From Topomyia yanbarensis (taxonomy: Eukaryota > Arthropoda > Insecta > Diptera > Culicidae): a DNA stretch of 64,000 nucleotides. The stretch's first letter is position 1; each line of letters starts with the position of its first letter. Location: positions 28,093,906 through 28,157,905 of the forward strand of contig NC_080672.1 of NCBI RefSeq assembly GCF_030247195.1. The letters are read 5' to 3'. The notes beneath the pieces were generated by a model. It saw only the letters and a list, made by a program, of their open reading frames with translations. It searched no databases and was not told the origin of the DNA. This document shows, piece by piece, positions 11,868 to 22,161 of this stretch. Both the position numbers and the translations under genes were made by a program.

Positions 11868-12573
11868 TTATATAATTGTGCAAAAAGTACCTAATGTTTG
11901 ATAATTTTTTGAAGAAGTAAAATGACTTAGACATGTGCGCACTCTTGAAACAAGATTTTTCGAATCGTCGGGCATTCTTGTTTTTGAAGCAATTTCGCGT
12001 TTTGCCCGCATAAAAGAAAACAACATTCTCCGTTGCTGTAATTTTTACGATTTTTTACGCAATATTTTGATCGTTACCGATTTTTTACAGCCGGCCAGAG
12101 AGGAAAAATCATGCGAAAAAACGACACTTTTTTCAAGTGACCGCCATTTTGTTTCTATAATGAATTTTTTTGATGTTTTTTAGGTTGCCTTTTGCTGAAG
12201 CCGTTATTTTAGACGCCATTTTTGAATTACACTCTAAAATTTTTATTGCATAGATGAAAAAAATATCAAACATTAGGCACTTTTTGCACAATTATGTAAG
12301 AGGACCCCTTTAACTTCAAAGTACAAAATGTGTGAAAATAAAAAAAAATCAGAATCAAGTCACACATCTGGTGAATTCGATAGCCATAAGATCGGTTTTC
12401 AAAACACCTTTTGCTGGAGCCGTTATTTTTGACGCCATTTTATCAAAATCACAATTCAAAATTATCAAACGTTAGGTACTTTTTGCACAATTATATAAGA
12501 GAACCCACTTAACTTCAAAGTACAAAAGGTGTGAAAATAAAAAAAAAATCAGAATCAAATCACACATCTGGTG
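11868..12573. repeat. Inverted repeat plus about 200-bp tandem duplication
   Basis: A 35-bp segment at about 11868-11902 (containing TTGTGCAAAAAGTACC) recurs inverted at 12265-12299 and 12464-12498 with one or two mismatches. The two inverted copies are 199 bp apart and belong to a duplicated unit: GCCGTTATTTTnGACGCCATTTT and AACTTCAAAGTACAAAA each occur twice in the same order. The second unit ends next to the DD37D transposase relic. Confidence 0.75.
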
Positions 12574-12574
12574 C

Positions 12575-13175
12575 CATTGTGTAGTCGAATGGAAGCTCGG
12601 AACGTTGTCTCTCAGCCATTCTTGGTCCACTTGTGCTTTGTGAGATGGTGTCGAGTCTTGTTGAAACGGTCATGGTTTTCGACCGAAATGTTTGTCTGCC
12701 CACGGCTTCAAAGCAGTCCTCAGAACACTTTCCCGATAATATATCGCATTTACTTCTACGCTAGGCTTGATTAAAACGATTGGAGTACGCCCATCTGCGG
12801 TTACAGCGACCCAAAACATTATTTGTGGTGGATGCTGCTCCTGACGGCCAACCAATGACTCAGAATCTCGGTTAAGTAAACCCTATCGTTTTGAGTTTTT
12901 ACGAATTGCTTAATTTGAAATTAAAATTCGTCACGATGTTCGAAAGTTGACCGCTTTAGACCAAGCGAAGCAACTGATTCTTTTGAAGTCCATCACAGAT
13001 CACTTTTCTGCGTTTACTTTTGGCAAAATGATTTTGTATACGCTTGTAAACAATATTCGAACTGTCATTCAGCCAATTTATAGCCACTAATGCCAGTGCG
13101 ACAGTTACGCGAACGGTCTGGACTTGGTTACACATTGAGTGCCGGACCCTGTATGACTGTGTACGATCGTTCACT
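12575..13175 (-). pseudogene. maT-like (DD37D-type) mariner transposase relic
   Basis: The clearest minus-strand frame (12855-12670) reads PPQIMFWVAVTADGRTPIV, then YYRESVLRTALKPWADKHFG; after a stop it continues FQQDSTPSHKAQVDQEWL, containing the second catalytic aspartate of the QQD-x-(A/T)-P-(S/A)-H motif. Upstream, 13175-12956 reads HFAKSKRRKVICDGLQKNQL, matching the N-terminal helix-turn-helix side of this group. The first aspartate block is frameshifted. The 3' end is lost: after HSTQW the sequence runs into the tandem repeat at 12573, so the third aspartate is missing. The DD37D/maT assignment rests on motif wording, not on a measured spacing. Confidence 0.72.
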
Positions 13176-13412
13176 TCTCGACAAACATATAATTACGGCC
13201 TAAAAGCCAACTGTCAAAATCCAATTTTAATGGAAATTCCGGACAAACCGTTACTAGTTTAGAACAGTTCACAACAGTTTATGAAAGAGAAAACTTTTCT
13301 CTTTCGTTTACTACCAACATCTGTGATTGGCATGTAACGGTTTGTCCGGAATTTCCATTCAAAGTGGATTTTGACAGTTGGCTTTTAGGCCGTAATCATA
13401 TGTTTGTCGAGA
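13176..13412. mobile_element. MITE, about 237 bp, arms about 75 bp
   Basis: The ends are TCTCGACAAACATAT (13176) and ATATGTTTGTCGAGA (13412). The arms remain complementary through GGCCTAAAAGCCAACTGTC and GGAAATTCCGGACAAACCG with few mismatches. The centre contains a second small palindrome, GAAAGAGAAAA facing TTTTCTCTTTC. No coding sequence. Confidence 0.88.
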
Positions 13413-13432
13413 CTTCAAGTACATTTTATGTA

Positions 13433-14364
13433 CCGTGAACCGGGGTGACTTTGATCATCGGGGTGCCTTTGATCACTCGAAACTTTTTTCGTAGATCGCT
13501 TATTAAACCAGAATAGTCTACCGAATCATTTTAATTTGAAATGATTTTTACTCTAAACTTATAAAATTCTGATTTGTTATACTGTTTGAGTATTTTGTTC
13601 GGTTTTTTGGGTACAAAAACTACAAAAACCGAAATTTGACTTTTTCTTATTTTTACGAAGCTTCGTAAAGTGTCTATTTTTTATAAAACAAATAAATCTC
13701 AGATTTGAGCAAGAGTAATAAATTACAAGTGAGCTTAAATTTTCATTTAGATTGGAATGTGTCAAATTTACTTTTAAGAGTTTGTTTAATTAAATTTATT
13801 TTTATGTGAAACTAGTTGGCAATTATTTCAAATTATTTTAAGCTAAAATTCGCAACATTGCTTTTATTGTTCAATATTCCAACGTGTTAAAATGGATGAA
13901 ACTTTTTGTACATTAATAAACCCCTGAAATAAAACAATTTAGCAGTTTTAAAGGTTTTCAGAATTATTGATTCTAGTTGGACACAAATTATACGAATTTT
14001 GGTTACTCGAATTTTACAGTACATTGCAATACTTTGTATAATACCAATTAACATCTATTTAACAATGAGTATTTTTCCAGAATTAGTTTTAACAAACATT
14101 TGAATGAAAAACATTGACATCAATAACTTAATGTGAGTGAACACGCAGGTTATCAAAGTCACCCCGAAATATGAAAACGGACTTCTACTTGAAATCATTT
14201 TTGGAAAAACAGCTATAAGCGGACAATTTTAGGTAAAACCATTTAATCTTGTTCTTCATACATCAGTACATGGTTTAAAAATATTAAACTTGAAAAAAAT
14301 GCATTGCGTCTAAAAATATGCAATGATTACTTCGAAAAGTGATCAATGTCACTCCGGTTTACGG
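13433..14364. mobile_element. Non-autonomous DNA element with TA target duplication
   Basis: TIRs of about 25 bp begin CCGTGAACCGGGGTGAC at 13433 and, inverted, CCGTAAACCGGAGTGAC at 14364, each flanked by TA (13431-13432, 14365-14366). Second GGGGTG(A/C)C(T/-)TTTGAT-type motifs lie just inside both ends (13459; inverted at about 14150). The interior is AT-rich and non-coding. TA duplication suggests a Tc1/mariner-mobilised element. Confidence 0.75.
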
Positions 14365-14727
14365 TACCGATGATGACATGAACGGGAACGATAACGCGAG
14401 AGAAGGCATACTGAATGACCCCCAAGCGTAGGGTTGCCACCCCTCCGGGTTTGACCCGGAGACTCCGGTTTTCGGGAGCGATCTCCGGGTCTTCGGGTTT
14501 TACATCAATTTCTCCTGGTTTGGTGGGAAGAAGCATAGGTTTAATTTTTTGGAATTAATTGATTTTTTGCAAAATATTTAAAAAGTCTAAATTAACTATT
14601 ACTGTGGTTCAGATTTATTTTTCCTGACTAACTCTTCTTTTCAAGGTGGCGAAGAGTTCACCAAATATTGCTAATTTCTTTCACAAAGCAATGAAAATGA
14701 AAAACAAATAAAATTTACTACAAATTA

Positions 14728-14805
14728 GCCTTCCGGAAGTCGCGCTAGTGCACTGAGTGCACGCTGCTCTGAAAATCTAGCGAAATCGTCTTAGGGGACC
14801 AGCGG
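14728..14805. repeat. Dispersed repeat B, copy 1
   Basis: Shares CCTTCCG, TGCACTGAGTGCACGCTGCTCT and CTAGCGAAATCGTCTTAGGG blocks with 42936-43013 (about three quarters identical by eye). It includes a GCAC-TG/AG-GTGC palindrome. The identity of the repeat is unknown; it lies within the hAT-like element. Confidence 0.65.
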
Positions 14806-15085
14806 CTGCTCGTTCGGTAAGCCATATGCGCGAATTCCGGAGGGTTAAGGCAAGTAATATTTCGCTATGTGCTACAATTGAAATGTTGCATTCCACTAAG
14901 TCGCTCAAAATGGTGTAAAAAAGTTATTTTACTGCAATTTTACCAAATCAAAGCTTATCACCAGCTGCACTAAGGTCTGGCAGATTTTTCGAATCCAACT
15001 GACTAGGTCAACATCAAACGAGTTCTTGCGGTGTTGTTGCTACTCCAGCAACGATCCTTAACTGGGCTAGGGAGGTGAGTTTTGC

Positions 15086-15189
15086 CCTAGGGGCAGATCA
15101 CTCTAAGAATGTATAACAAATTTGCATCAATATAATGCATTTATTTTCGTTGATTTTTAAAAATGCATCACAAGTGATCTGCCCCTAGG
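15086..15189. mobile_element. 104-bp MITE nested in the hAT-like element
   Basis: Perfect 17-bp TIRs CCTAGGGGCAGATCACT (15086-15102) and its complement (15173-15189). The AT-rich interior has no coding capacity. Perfect arms suggest a fairly recent insertion. Confidence 0.85.
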
Positions 15190-15790
15190 TTTTGTCCCTT
15201 TATTGCGAAATTAAAATTTGTTGGTGACGAATAACCGACAGCACATAGTGTGATGTCGCAGCTCTGCCTCCTTTGCTTTCTTTCTGCTGTTAGTTGTGGA
15301 GGAGAGCAATGCTCGTTCGACCTCCACAGTGAGAGTAGCTGGTGCTTTTGTATTCTTGGCACTTAGTCGGGGAAGTGAAATACTACACCACATTAAACCG
15401 ATAAAACCGTTCTCAAACGTCAAAAATTTACAGCTTTACTTTAACGTAGTAATAAAAAGCGATTAAAGTGCTCTAAAATGCCTAGCAAACGCTTTGATTC
15501 CAATTTCTGTCTCGTTCCACTCAAAATCCACCACCCCCCAGATCAGTAAAAATCTCCGCCTCTCCAGAGGTGGCAACCCTACCCAAGCGGCTACACCGCC
15601 AAGGAAAAGGATCTCAACACGCAGCAGCAAACTGCGTCAACAAGATCTGGAAGACCGACATTCTTAGCATTTTATTTCTTTATTTTTACTTATTGTGAAA
15701 AATTAAAAGACCCACGGCTCAGTTGTGCTAAAGCATTGAGCCGTTCCAAATAAATCTTTAGATTAAAATAACGCCTACTATTAGGTTGAA

Positions 15791-16614
15791 AGTAAAAACT
15801 TTTAAATTAATCAAGAATAATCAAAATAAAAGTTTTCCTTTTAAGCCGAGGGGAACGACACTCCGTTATTTGTTGATGAAATTAGCTCATAAATTAAAAT
15901 TCTGATTGGATTGATAAAAATTGGTATCGGTTAGTTCGGAATACATTCGAATTTCCAACATTACTTGATAATGATTTTGAATGGCCGAGGATGGTTGGAA
16001 ATGTTTTATGAACAAAATGAATTGCTCGAAACTCACGTTTTGACAGTTTCAGTGCTCGATGAAATCGAAACAAAACATTGCAAGCAGCATAACTGCTGGA
16101 ACAAATTAAAATATAAATTTTGTTGCCATAATAATTGGAAGATTCAAAAATAGAGTATGCAGAGTTGCCAGTTACGTCAAATTGTGTCGGAATTCGTGCA
16201 AAATGGGATTGAGATAGGATAAATTTGCTGTATTTTTTTCGAATTTTTTAATAATACTCGATTTGATAGAAAATAGATTAAATTTTCTAAAATTACCGAA
16301 AAAAATTAATTCATGCTAAAACGAACAGAATATAACAATTATTCTGAAGTTATGTTCCCCTCGCATAGTACAAACATTTGGAATTCTGTTCTTTCAAATG
16401 AGATTTTTTTACGAAGAATTCCTCCAAGATATAATTTATAGAAGCAAAAATTAGAGGTTGTGTTTGAACCAACCACTTGCCACCAAATTATAACTTAGCG
16501 AGCATGCGTACGCCGTTCTGCGTTTGCTTGAGGAAAATTTTATGACGTAGACGAATTGTTGATGTGTAATAAATTATATAGAATACATATTCCTTAAAAC
16601 TTAAGAAATATCTT
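15791..16614. other. Non-genic AT-rich stretch
   Basis: Nothing recognisable. A 62-codon plus frame at 15965-16153 has no visible motif or splice context. Confidence 0.4.
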
Positions 16615-16750
16615 TTTTCTGTGAATATTTACGGCTTTCTCAGTCAATTTAGCTTGAGCAAACGAATTGTTTTTAAAACTGGGCAGTTTTAAAAACAATT
16701 CGTTTGCTCAAGCTAAATTGACTGAGAAAGCCGTAAATATTCACAGAAAA
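16615..16750. repeat. Exact 66-bp palindrome with 4-nt loop
   Basis: Positions 16615-16680 and 16685-16750 are exact reverse complements, separated only by GGGC. A direct repeat TTAAGAAATATCT flanks the structure at 16601-16613 and 16781-16793. There is no coding capacity. Confidence 0.95.
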
Positions 16751-17786
16751 TTGTAGTTCCAGTGGGTACAACACTCAAAGTTAAGAAATATCTGTATAAA
16801 CTGAAGTGCGTTCATTATAACTGATTTTTGCCGGACCTCTGAGACCCGCTTGCCTTTGAGGAATAAGAACTACATTGAATAGATAGATAGATAAGGATCG
16901 CCCACCTTGGCATTGGGGAATCTGTTCTAAAAAAGTGCTCGAAAAATGGAACTGCATCTCAGCATTTGCGATTGATCTGTTTTAGTCGGCGTTGCGAACA
17001 GCCTAATATTTTCGCACGATAGCTATCATAGGTGCTATACAAAATTGCATAAAATCTTTCGTTGCCTATAAATTACATACAAACTTGCATGTAAGTTTCA
17101 AATCAAGACAAGGTCTGTTGCTAAAAAAATCCATCAGGTGGCCTACAAGCTCATGTATACCATGTTAGCTAGGCCGTGTACGTCATTTTTCTATTGAGTG
17201 AGAAGGCAATATGTTGTAGTCTGTCAAAAAGAAATGTAAGTATTAAATTTTAATATCAGTTTCCATTTTTCTTCCTAGCAAACTGAAGGCTGAGCTTTTT
17301 ACGAGAGGCCTGTGAAACTAATCAATTTGTTTCCGCTGACGATTTTGACGTCAATCGCTCACGGATGTTTACATCGCGGGAGGTAACATCAACAAAACCA
17401 ACCGATCAAAAGAAGTCTGTAAGCATCTAGTGCAAAATAGATATGGCACGGCTTTACTAAACAATCAGAACGATGTATTACACTACGTACTCTGGTAGAA
17501 ACTAGCCCGAATTCCGATTCAAATTTGAGCTAGTTTGTATGCAGTAGACGTCAATTGTCAGTATGAGCAAACAGTAGATAAGAACGAAACGAGAATTTTA
17601 CAGCGAACGGCTTAAAATGCATAATAAAACGTAGTAGCACTAGGATCATAGTATCAGTCAAGCGGCCGTCCTGTTCGCTGAGAATCGATGGCGAAGTCTG
17701 TTGAAACAGAAGGCGAAAATTCAGCAAAAGGATTTTAGCGCCAAGCCTGTACATAAAGGCTCTCGAACCAAATAAAGCTAACGATA
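16751..17786. other. Non-genic stretch
   Basis: No gene or element ends recognised apart from the direct repeat at 16781-16793 and a short GATA run near 16880. Confidence 0.4.
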
Positions 17787-18146
17787 AAACCTATCTTAAA
17801 TTGAGTTTAGATTTTCGTGTTTCGAATTCATCTCGTCAGTAACTAGCACCATCTGGGTGTCTAGTTAGACGATGTATCTAAACTAGTACCCAAATTAGCA
17901 CTAGTTAAACACAAAGAAAAATCCAAACAGTTCACACGTCACATGTGATCGCCTATAGCAACTGACCTGTCCCGAAAGATGTCCCGGGAAGCAAATACAG
18001 AAGCTCTGGTTTGCTGACGAGAAAGCGAAAACGAACTTTTGTCTTTTGGTTAACCAAACTCCTGGCATTAGACACCCAAATGGTGCTAGTTACTGACGAG
18101 ATAAATTCGAAACACAAAAATCAAAACGTAATTTAGATTAGGTCTG
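17787..18146. mobile_element. MITE, about 360 bp, arms about 70 bp
   Basis: The left arm (to 17862) and right arm (from 18070) are complementary; shared blocks include GTGTTTCGAATTCATCTCG, CAGTAACTAGCACCAT and GGGTGTCT. Between them lies a second ACTAGTGCTAATT-type block. A partial copy of the same family in the opposite orientation lies at 55169-55285. Non-coding. Confidence 0.8.
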
Positions 18147-18719
18147 TTTGTGAACTAAGGATAAATGTTTATGTAGTTTTTTAAAACCAATTCCGGCACT
18201 ATATCATTCCTTTTTTGACCACCCTAAATAAGTCTTTCTTTCTGAACAATCCCATCTAAGTGTTTCCCTTTTCAGTTCGACTATCACTACCTATTTTTTT
18301 GTGAAACCGATAAATAAAACAAATTCAATGAGTCCATTGTTGTTCAAAAGCTTTTAGAAGCTGAGATGGAACGTTTTTCTGGAACTATTTTATTATTTTC
18401 GTTAAAATACTATTTCTACATTGGTTTTGAATTTAACAAAATGCAGGCTGCGAACAAACTGCTTTTTTCTTTTTAAAGGTATTTGAGGCACCCTTAAGTA
18501 TAATGATTGTAAGAAGATAATGGTCATCCTCAATTATACATCATCGATTGTAAATAACAAATAACCTTTTTTTGCTTTTTCATGAATTCTTCGAACATTT
18601 CCTTTGATTATGTTGAATTGCACTCAGATACAGCCTCACAAACTTCGACAAATCTCAATATTTTTGTATGAAAAACTACAGTTTTTTGCCCAATATGTTC
18701 ATGTTAGGTTAGCTATGGT
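18147..18719. other. Non-genic AT-rich stretch
   Basis: Nothing recognisable beyond short homopolymer runs. Confidence 0.4.
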
Positions 18720-19075
18720 TTTAATCTACTCATTTATTTATTCATTCAGTTGAAACGGCTCAACGATTTGGCTTGAATGAGTCGCTGATCTTTTATGTTT
18801 TTATAATATGTCCATTGAATCCTATGGACGCAGTTTGCTGCTGCGCGTTGAGATCATTTTTCTAGGCAGTGAAATATGTTGCTTTTGTGTATTCGTCTTC
18901 ATTGCTACTTGTTTCTTTGTTGGTGGAGATGATTATTGGTTTGAAGGTACTAGGCGCTATTGAAATTCGTCTACTTCGATTTGACGAGTGAAAACCCAGA
19001 GCAGTCGTAAGGGAACCCTTCTCCCCGCCGATGCAAACTCGTCTATTCCTCCTGCTCGAACTTGCCTGGCACAAT
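18720..19075 (-). pseudogene. LINE ORF1 3' tail relic
   Basis: On the minus strand, 19075-18862 reads an open frame with TNKETSSNEDEYTKATYFTA, followed by a stop and, in the next frames, ISTRSSKLRP and a KDQRLIQAKSLSR tail. The same order of blocks occurs in the copies at 15.6 kb and 25.7 kb. It is the acidic-to-Q/T-rich end of a LINE ORF1, interrupted by stops. No endonuclease or reverse transcriptase follows, so it is an isolated fragment. Confidence 0.6.
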
Positions 19076-20263
19076 TTGTCCTAGGTTTTCGACAAGGAAT
19101 AATTTGCGGTAAATTTCAGCAGATAGCTAAAAGAAACGGGGTCTTTCTTTCGACAGAAGGAGATTACCGATCACTTCTTCCAGTTTTTCTTCAACCAACA
19201 AAAACTAAAGGCTGAAGAAATTATCAATTTGAAGAAATTTTCAATTTTCCACTAAGCGAATCAGACGAAATAGTCATCCATAAAGGACAGTGGTGATATC
19301 TTCAGCACTAGATATACATTATTGGAGTACAGCAGAAACATTAACGGTCCGAGGTGCCTTCCTTGGGGTATGCTTGACGTAGTAGTAAACGGCAGTGCCT
19401 AGCAATATCTATCTCTAGATCTGTCAGGCAGGATCGAAATAACTACAAAAAGAGGCTAGATAAATAATTACTGTTTCATAATTTCTTCTTGGTGCGATAT
19501 TATAGGATGTTAGGCACATAAAATAAACGGCTTCACCAAAATGTCAATGTGACTCTTCAGAGTTCAGAATAGTGAAGAAAATCCCTCGGGTCCCGAATTG
19601 AAAGGCGATTTATGCCCAGAAAAAGCATAGGTAATTAACGTCTCATCAGCATCAATAGCCCCTAGAGTTTGGTTCACGACCGGAAATGGTTCAATTTGCT
19701 CTGGCAATTTTCTCTATTTTCAACTTTTCAATATGTTTTATGATAAACGTTTGACTTTAATAATTTCATATATAATTCGTTTTACTTGCCATATTCAAAC
19801 TAAATGCAATTATTTCCTGGTGTTTTTTCAACTGCCAAAACTATCCATCTTTGAAATTAGACATCTAAAATGTAAACATGGCGAAATTCAAACGAATAGA
19901 AACAGGTGAATCGGTGCAGATTTTCCACCTTAGAAAATTGCAAGGACAGGGGCGAGAAGCACTCCCGCTTACCACTCAAATAATGAGCGCAGACAGTGGT
20001 CCAAAAAGACGGTCGAAAACGTATACTGAATTTCGAATGCATTTTCGTGTATTCAGCAGAGTTTCATGAAAGTTGAAAACGTATATCTAAATCGGTTAAC
20101 ACGTCAAGTTCCCTTAAAGGAGTGCTCCCATTTTTGAATTTTTTTAGATACGACAATAAAAATAACTTTGCTTCTGCAACTCCTCCTACACATATTCCAG
20201 GAGGGAAGTGATTTTTCTACCATAAATTTTTTTCGGAATAAGATTGCAATGATAGGGGCTAGC
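19076..20263. other. Non-genic stretch
   Basis: 19076-19230 may extend the LINE ORF1 relic on the minus strand in broken frames. Beyond that nothing is recognised. Confidence 0.35.
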
Positions 20264-20687
20264 CCTTAGGGCATGTTCAGGAGCGTTTTATTTTATATAG
20301 GAGTTTCAAAGTAGAACTGGAACTGAAACATTCACATCCCCAGCAGAGCGTTTTGTTTTATTATTTCGAACAGTTTTGTTTCAAAATTTAAAACTGTTAT
20401 ACGACGCCGTTCTATTTGTTGCTGATTTTAAAACACGTTTAGAACTCTGTTTTAAATACATGCAAAGTTTTCAGCACAGACACTTAGAACTGATAGACTG
20501 GAGAAAAATAAATTTGAATGCAGTAACGCTGAAGGCATGGCGAGACATGAATTTTAAACTGAATAGAACACCCGCTAAAGCTGCTGCTGGGGACAGAAAG
20601 TTCCAGTTTTAAAATTTTCAGTTTTATATTATAGAACTGTCAAAATTATAAATCTAAAACTGAAACACTCCTGAACATGCTCTAAGG
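20264..20687. mobile_element. MITE, about 424 bp
   Basis: The ends CCTTAGGGCATGTTCAGGAG (20264) and, inverted, CCTTAGAGCATGTTCAGGAG (20687) form TIRs that continue with (C/T)GTTT. The interior contains repeated AGAACTG/AAAACTG-type blocks but no protein. It is a DNA element; the flanking duplication is not clear. Confidence 0.82.
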
Positions 20688-20757
20688 TATGCTGATGCTA
20701 ACTGAAGGGTGTACGGAATCGAATGGCATCTCTTTTAAATTGCGGTAACTTAAAATA

Positions 20758-21195
20758 TCTTACTGCACTATCTGGGGCTGCGTGTTATTCTAAAATCAAA
20801 AATTAATCGATGTCACGTTTTTGCGTTGCTATTTTGAACGCTAATATCTCTGTTATTTATGGATGGGTTTATGTTTTTTTACAACAAAACAATTCAGAAT
20901 AACCTAAAATTTTGTTATTGTTATACTATTGTACAACATTGAAAACTCCATAAAAATAAATTGAGCTCCAAAAACGTGAAAAACTCCTATACATGGGACA
21001 GTCTATTCCAGGCAGAGTCGTCAATAGGAAGCATCTTACTGACTCAATCAAATACGGTGAGGTTATAAATATAGGGGCTGCGTGTCCGTATCAATCATTA
21101 GTTGTTCGCATGCCAAGCGAGCAACATCATGAATATAACGTGCTGGTACCAGTTGGGCTCAGGACTGTAGCGTGCGACGTGTGTGCTGCTTGCTA
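20758..21195 (+). repeat. Dispersed repeat A, copy 1
   Basis: Collinear with 37138-37700. Shared blocks are CACTATCTGGGGCT, ATGGGTTT, CAGGCAGAGT, GGTCAATA/GAAGCA, GAGGTTATAAATA and GCCAAGCGAGCAACAT. Copy 1 has a short open frame (20993-21202), but the matching frame is not kept in copy 2, so coding is doubtful. Family unknown. Confidence 0.65.
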
Positions 21196-21647
21196 TTTGT
21201 AAATTTGCGGACAAATTAATTTACTTTTATGATCGTGTGTGCTTTGGGTTGGAATTTGTCTTCCAAAATGTTCCCCGTAGTTTGTAGGTATGTATGATCA
21301 TGCGATTATTGACGCACACGTTTCATATTTCGTATATACGCGATGCATTTTTTTTATCACTAAGGCATCTGACATCATGCTAATGTGAGTATTTATAAAG
21401 CACGGGCGGACCGAACTGGAGTTACGCCTTCTGAAAGGAGGGTGTTAGTTGGAGATTTTGGCGGGCGAGAGAGTTTGAGCAGTTTCAGTTTTGAATTTCT
21501 TTTCAAAAAGTGGCGAAGTAAATCTATAGCGATTCGCGCTAGTCAAAGTTAATTCCATCTGATCAAAAGAAATTGGTTTTGATTTGTTGATTATTTTGAG
21601 TTTCTTTCGTGATAACCGGAACGGTCAATAGGCAGGTATACTTGAAA
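21196..21647. other. Non-genic stretch
   Basis: Nothing recognised. It lies between dispersed repeat A and a transposase relic. Confidence 0.4.
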
Positions 21648-21935
21648 AAATGCCTCTAAAACGTCTACTTCCACTTCTGAGACCTCACGACGGCCCTGCG
21701 CTTTTCTGGTTGAATTTGATCTCGTGCCATTACTCTAAAGATGTTCTGGAGTGCAAATCTAAAGAGGTCAATTTCGTGCCAAAGTCTCTCGAACACACCG
21801 GAATTGCTGCCAATTGTCAACTACTGGGCCACCATGAAACAGGTCCTCTGGAAGCAATTCATCATCGGAGGTTGCCATTTCCTTGCGAGAGCAACACGCC
21901 TAACCGCGCAAGGGATTAAGAGAATATCAAAATGA
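21648..21935 (+). pseudogene. Decayed DD37E-type transposase, C-terminal part
   Basis: The frame from 21650 reads LKRLLPLLRPHDGPALFW, then LNLISCHYSKDVLE, then VNFVPKSL. After a frameshift, TPELLPIVNYWATMKQVLWK follows (near 21795-21855). Compared with the better copy at 31.7 kb, the second catalytic aspartate (PDLASCHY) is asparagine (LNLISCHY) and the third catalytic glutamate (PVEQYW) is valine (PIVNYW). Both changes abolish the catalytic triad. The N-terminal half is absent, and the satellite array begins 230 bases further on. Confidence 0.75.
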
Positions 21936-22161
21936 AAAATAAACACAAAAAGGAACATGAAAAAAGATAAATAATTATAAAAATATTCGACAAAAAGTCC
22001 TTGGCGAGTAAGCAGGTGGATTACTCTTCGCCATCCACTATATGACTGCTGTGTGACCTTGACGAAACTTGGTTGTTATCAATCGGTGATACAATTATAC
22101 AAAGGCGGTGCCGAAAAGCTTTTGTTTTCGCAGAAGAGAAAATTACACCATAAAACCGCAA

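Larger units (their letters stand above)
14429..15581. mobile_element. hAT-like non-autonomous element, 1153 bp, perfect 8-bp target duplication
   Basis: The left end TAGGGTTGCCACCCCTCC (14429) and the inverted right end TAGGGTTGCCACCTCTGG (15581) form the TIRs. The 8 bases CCCAAGCG lie immediately outside at 14421-14428 and 15582-15589. An 8-bp duplication with T/CAGGGTTGCCA-type ends is typical of hAT elements. No transposase-like frame is seen inside. A 104-bp MITE and a dispersed repeat (14728-14805) are nested within it, so it is older than the MITE and younger than the LINE it interrupts. Confidence 0.9.
14367..15790 (+). pseudogene. LINE ORF1 3' tail, split by a hAT-like insertion
   Basis: Flanking pieces 14367-14428 and 15582-15790 join across the inserted element at 14429-15581. 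The joined frame reads an acidic stretch, then PPRKRISTRSSKL or, one frame over, YTAKEKDLNTQQQTAS. The block AGGAAAAGGATCTCAACACG and the AAACTGCGTC following it recur at 18829-18870 and 25742-25783 (both inverted) with few changes, and all three copies share the downstream KDPRLSCAKALSR-like tail. This looks like the ORF1 C-terminus of one jockey- or LOA-like LINE family. The 5' side is replaced by the TA-flanked element ending at 14366. Confidence 0.6.
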
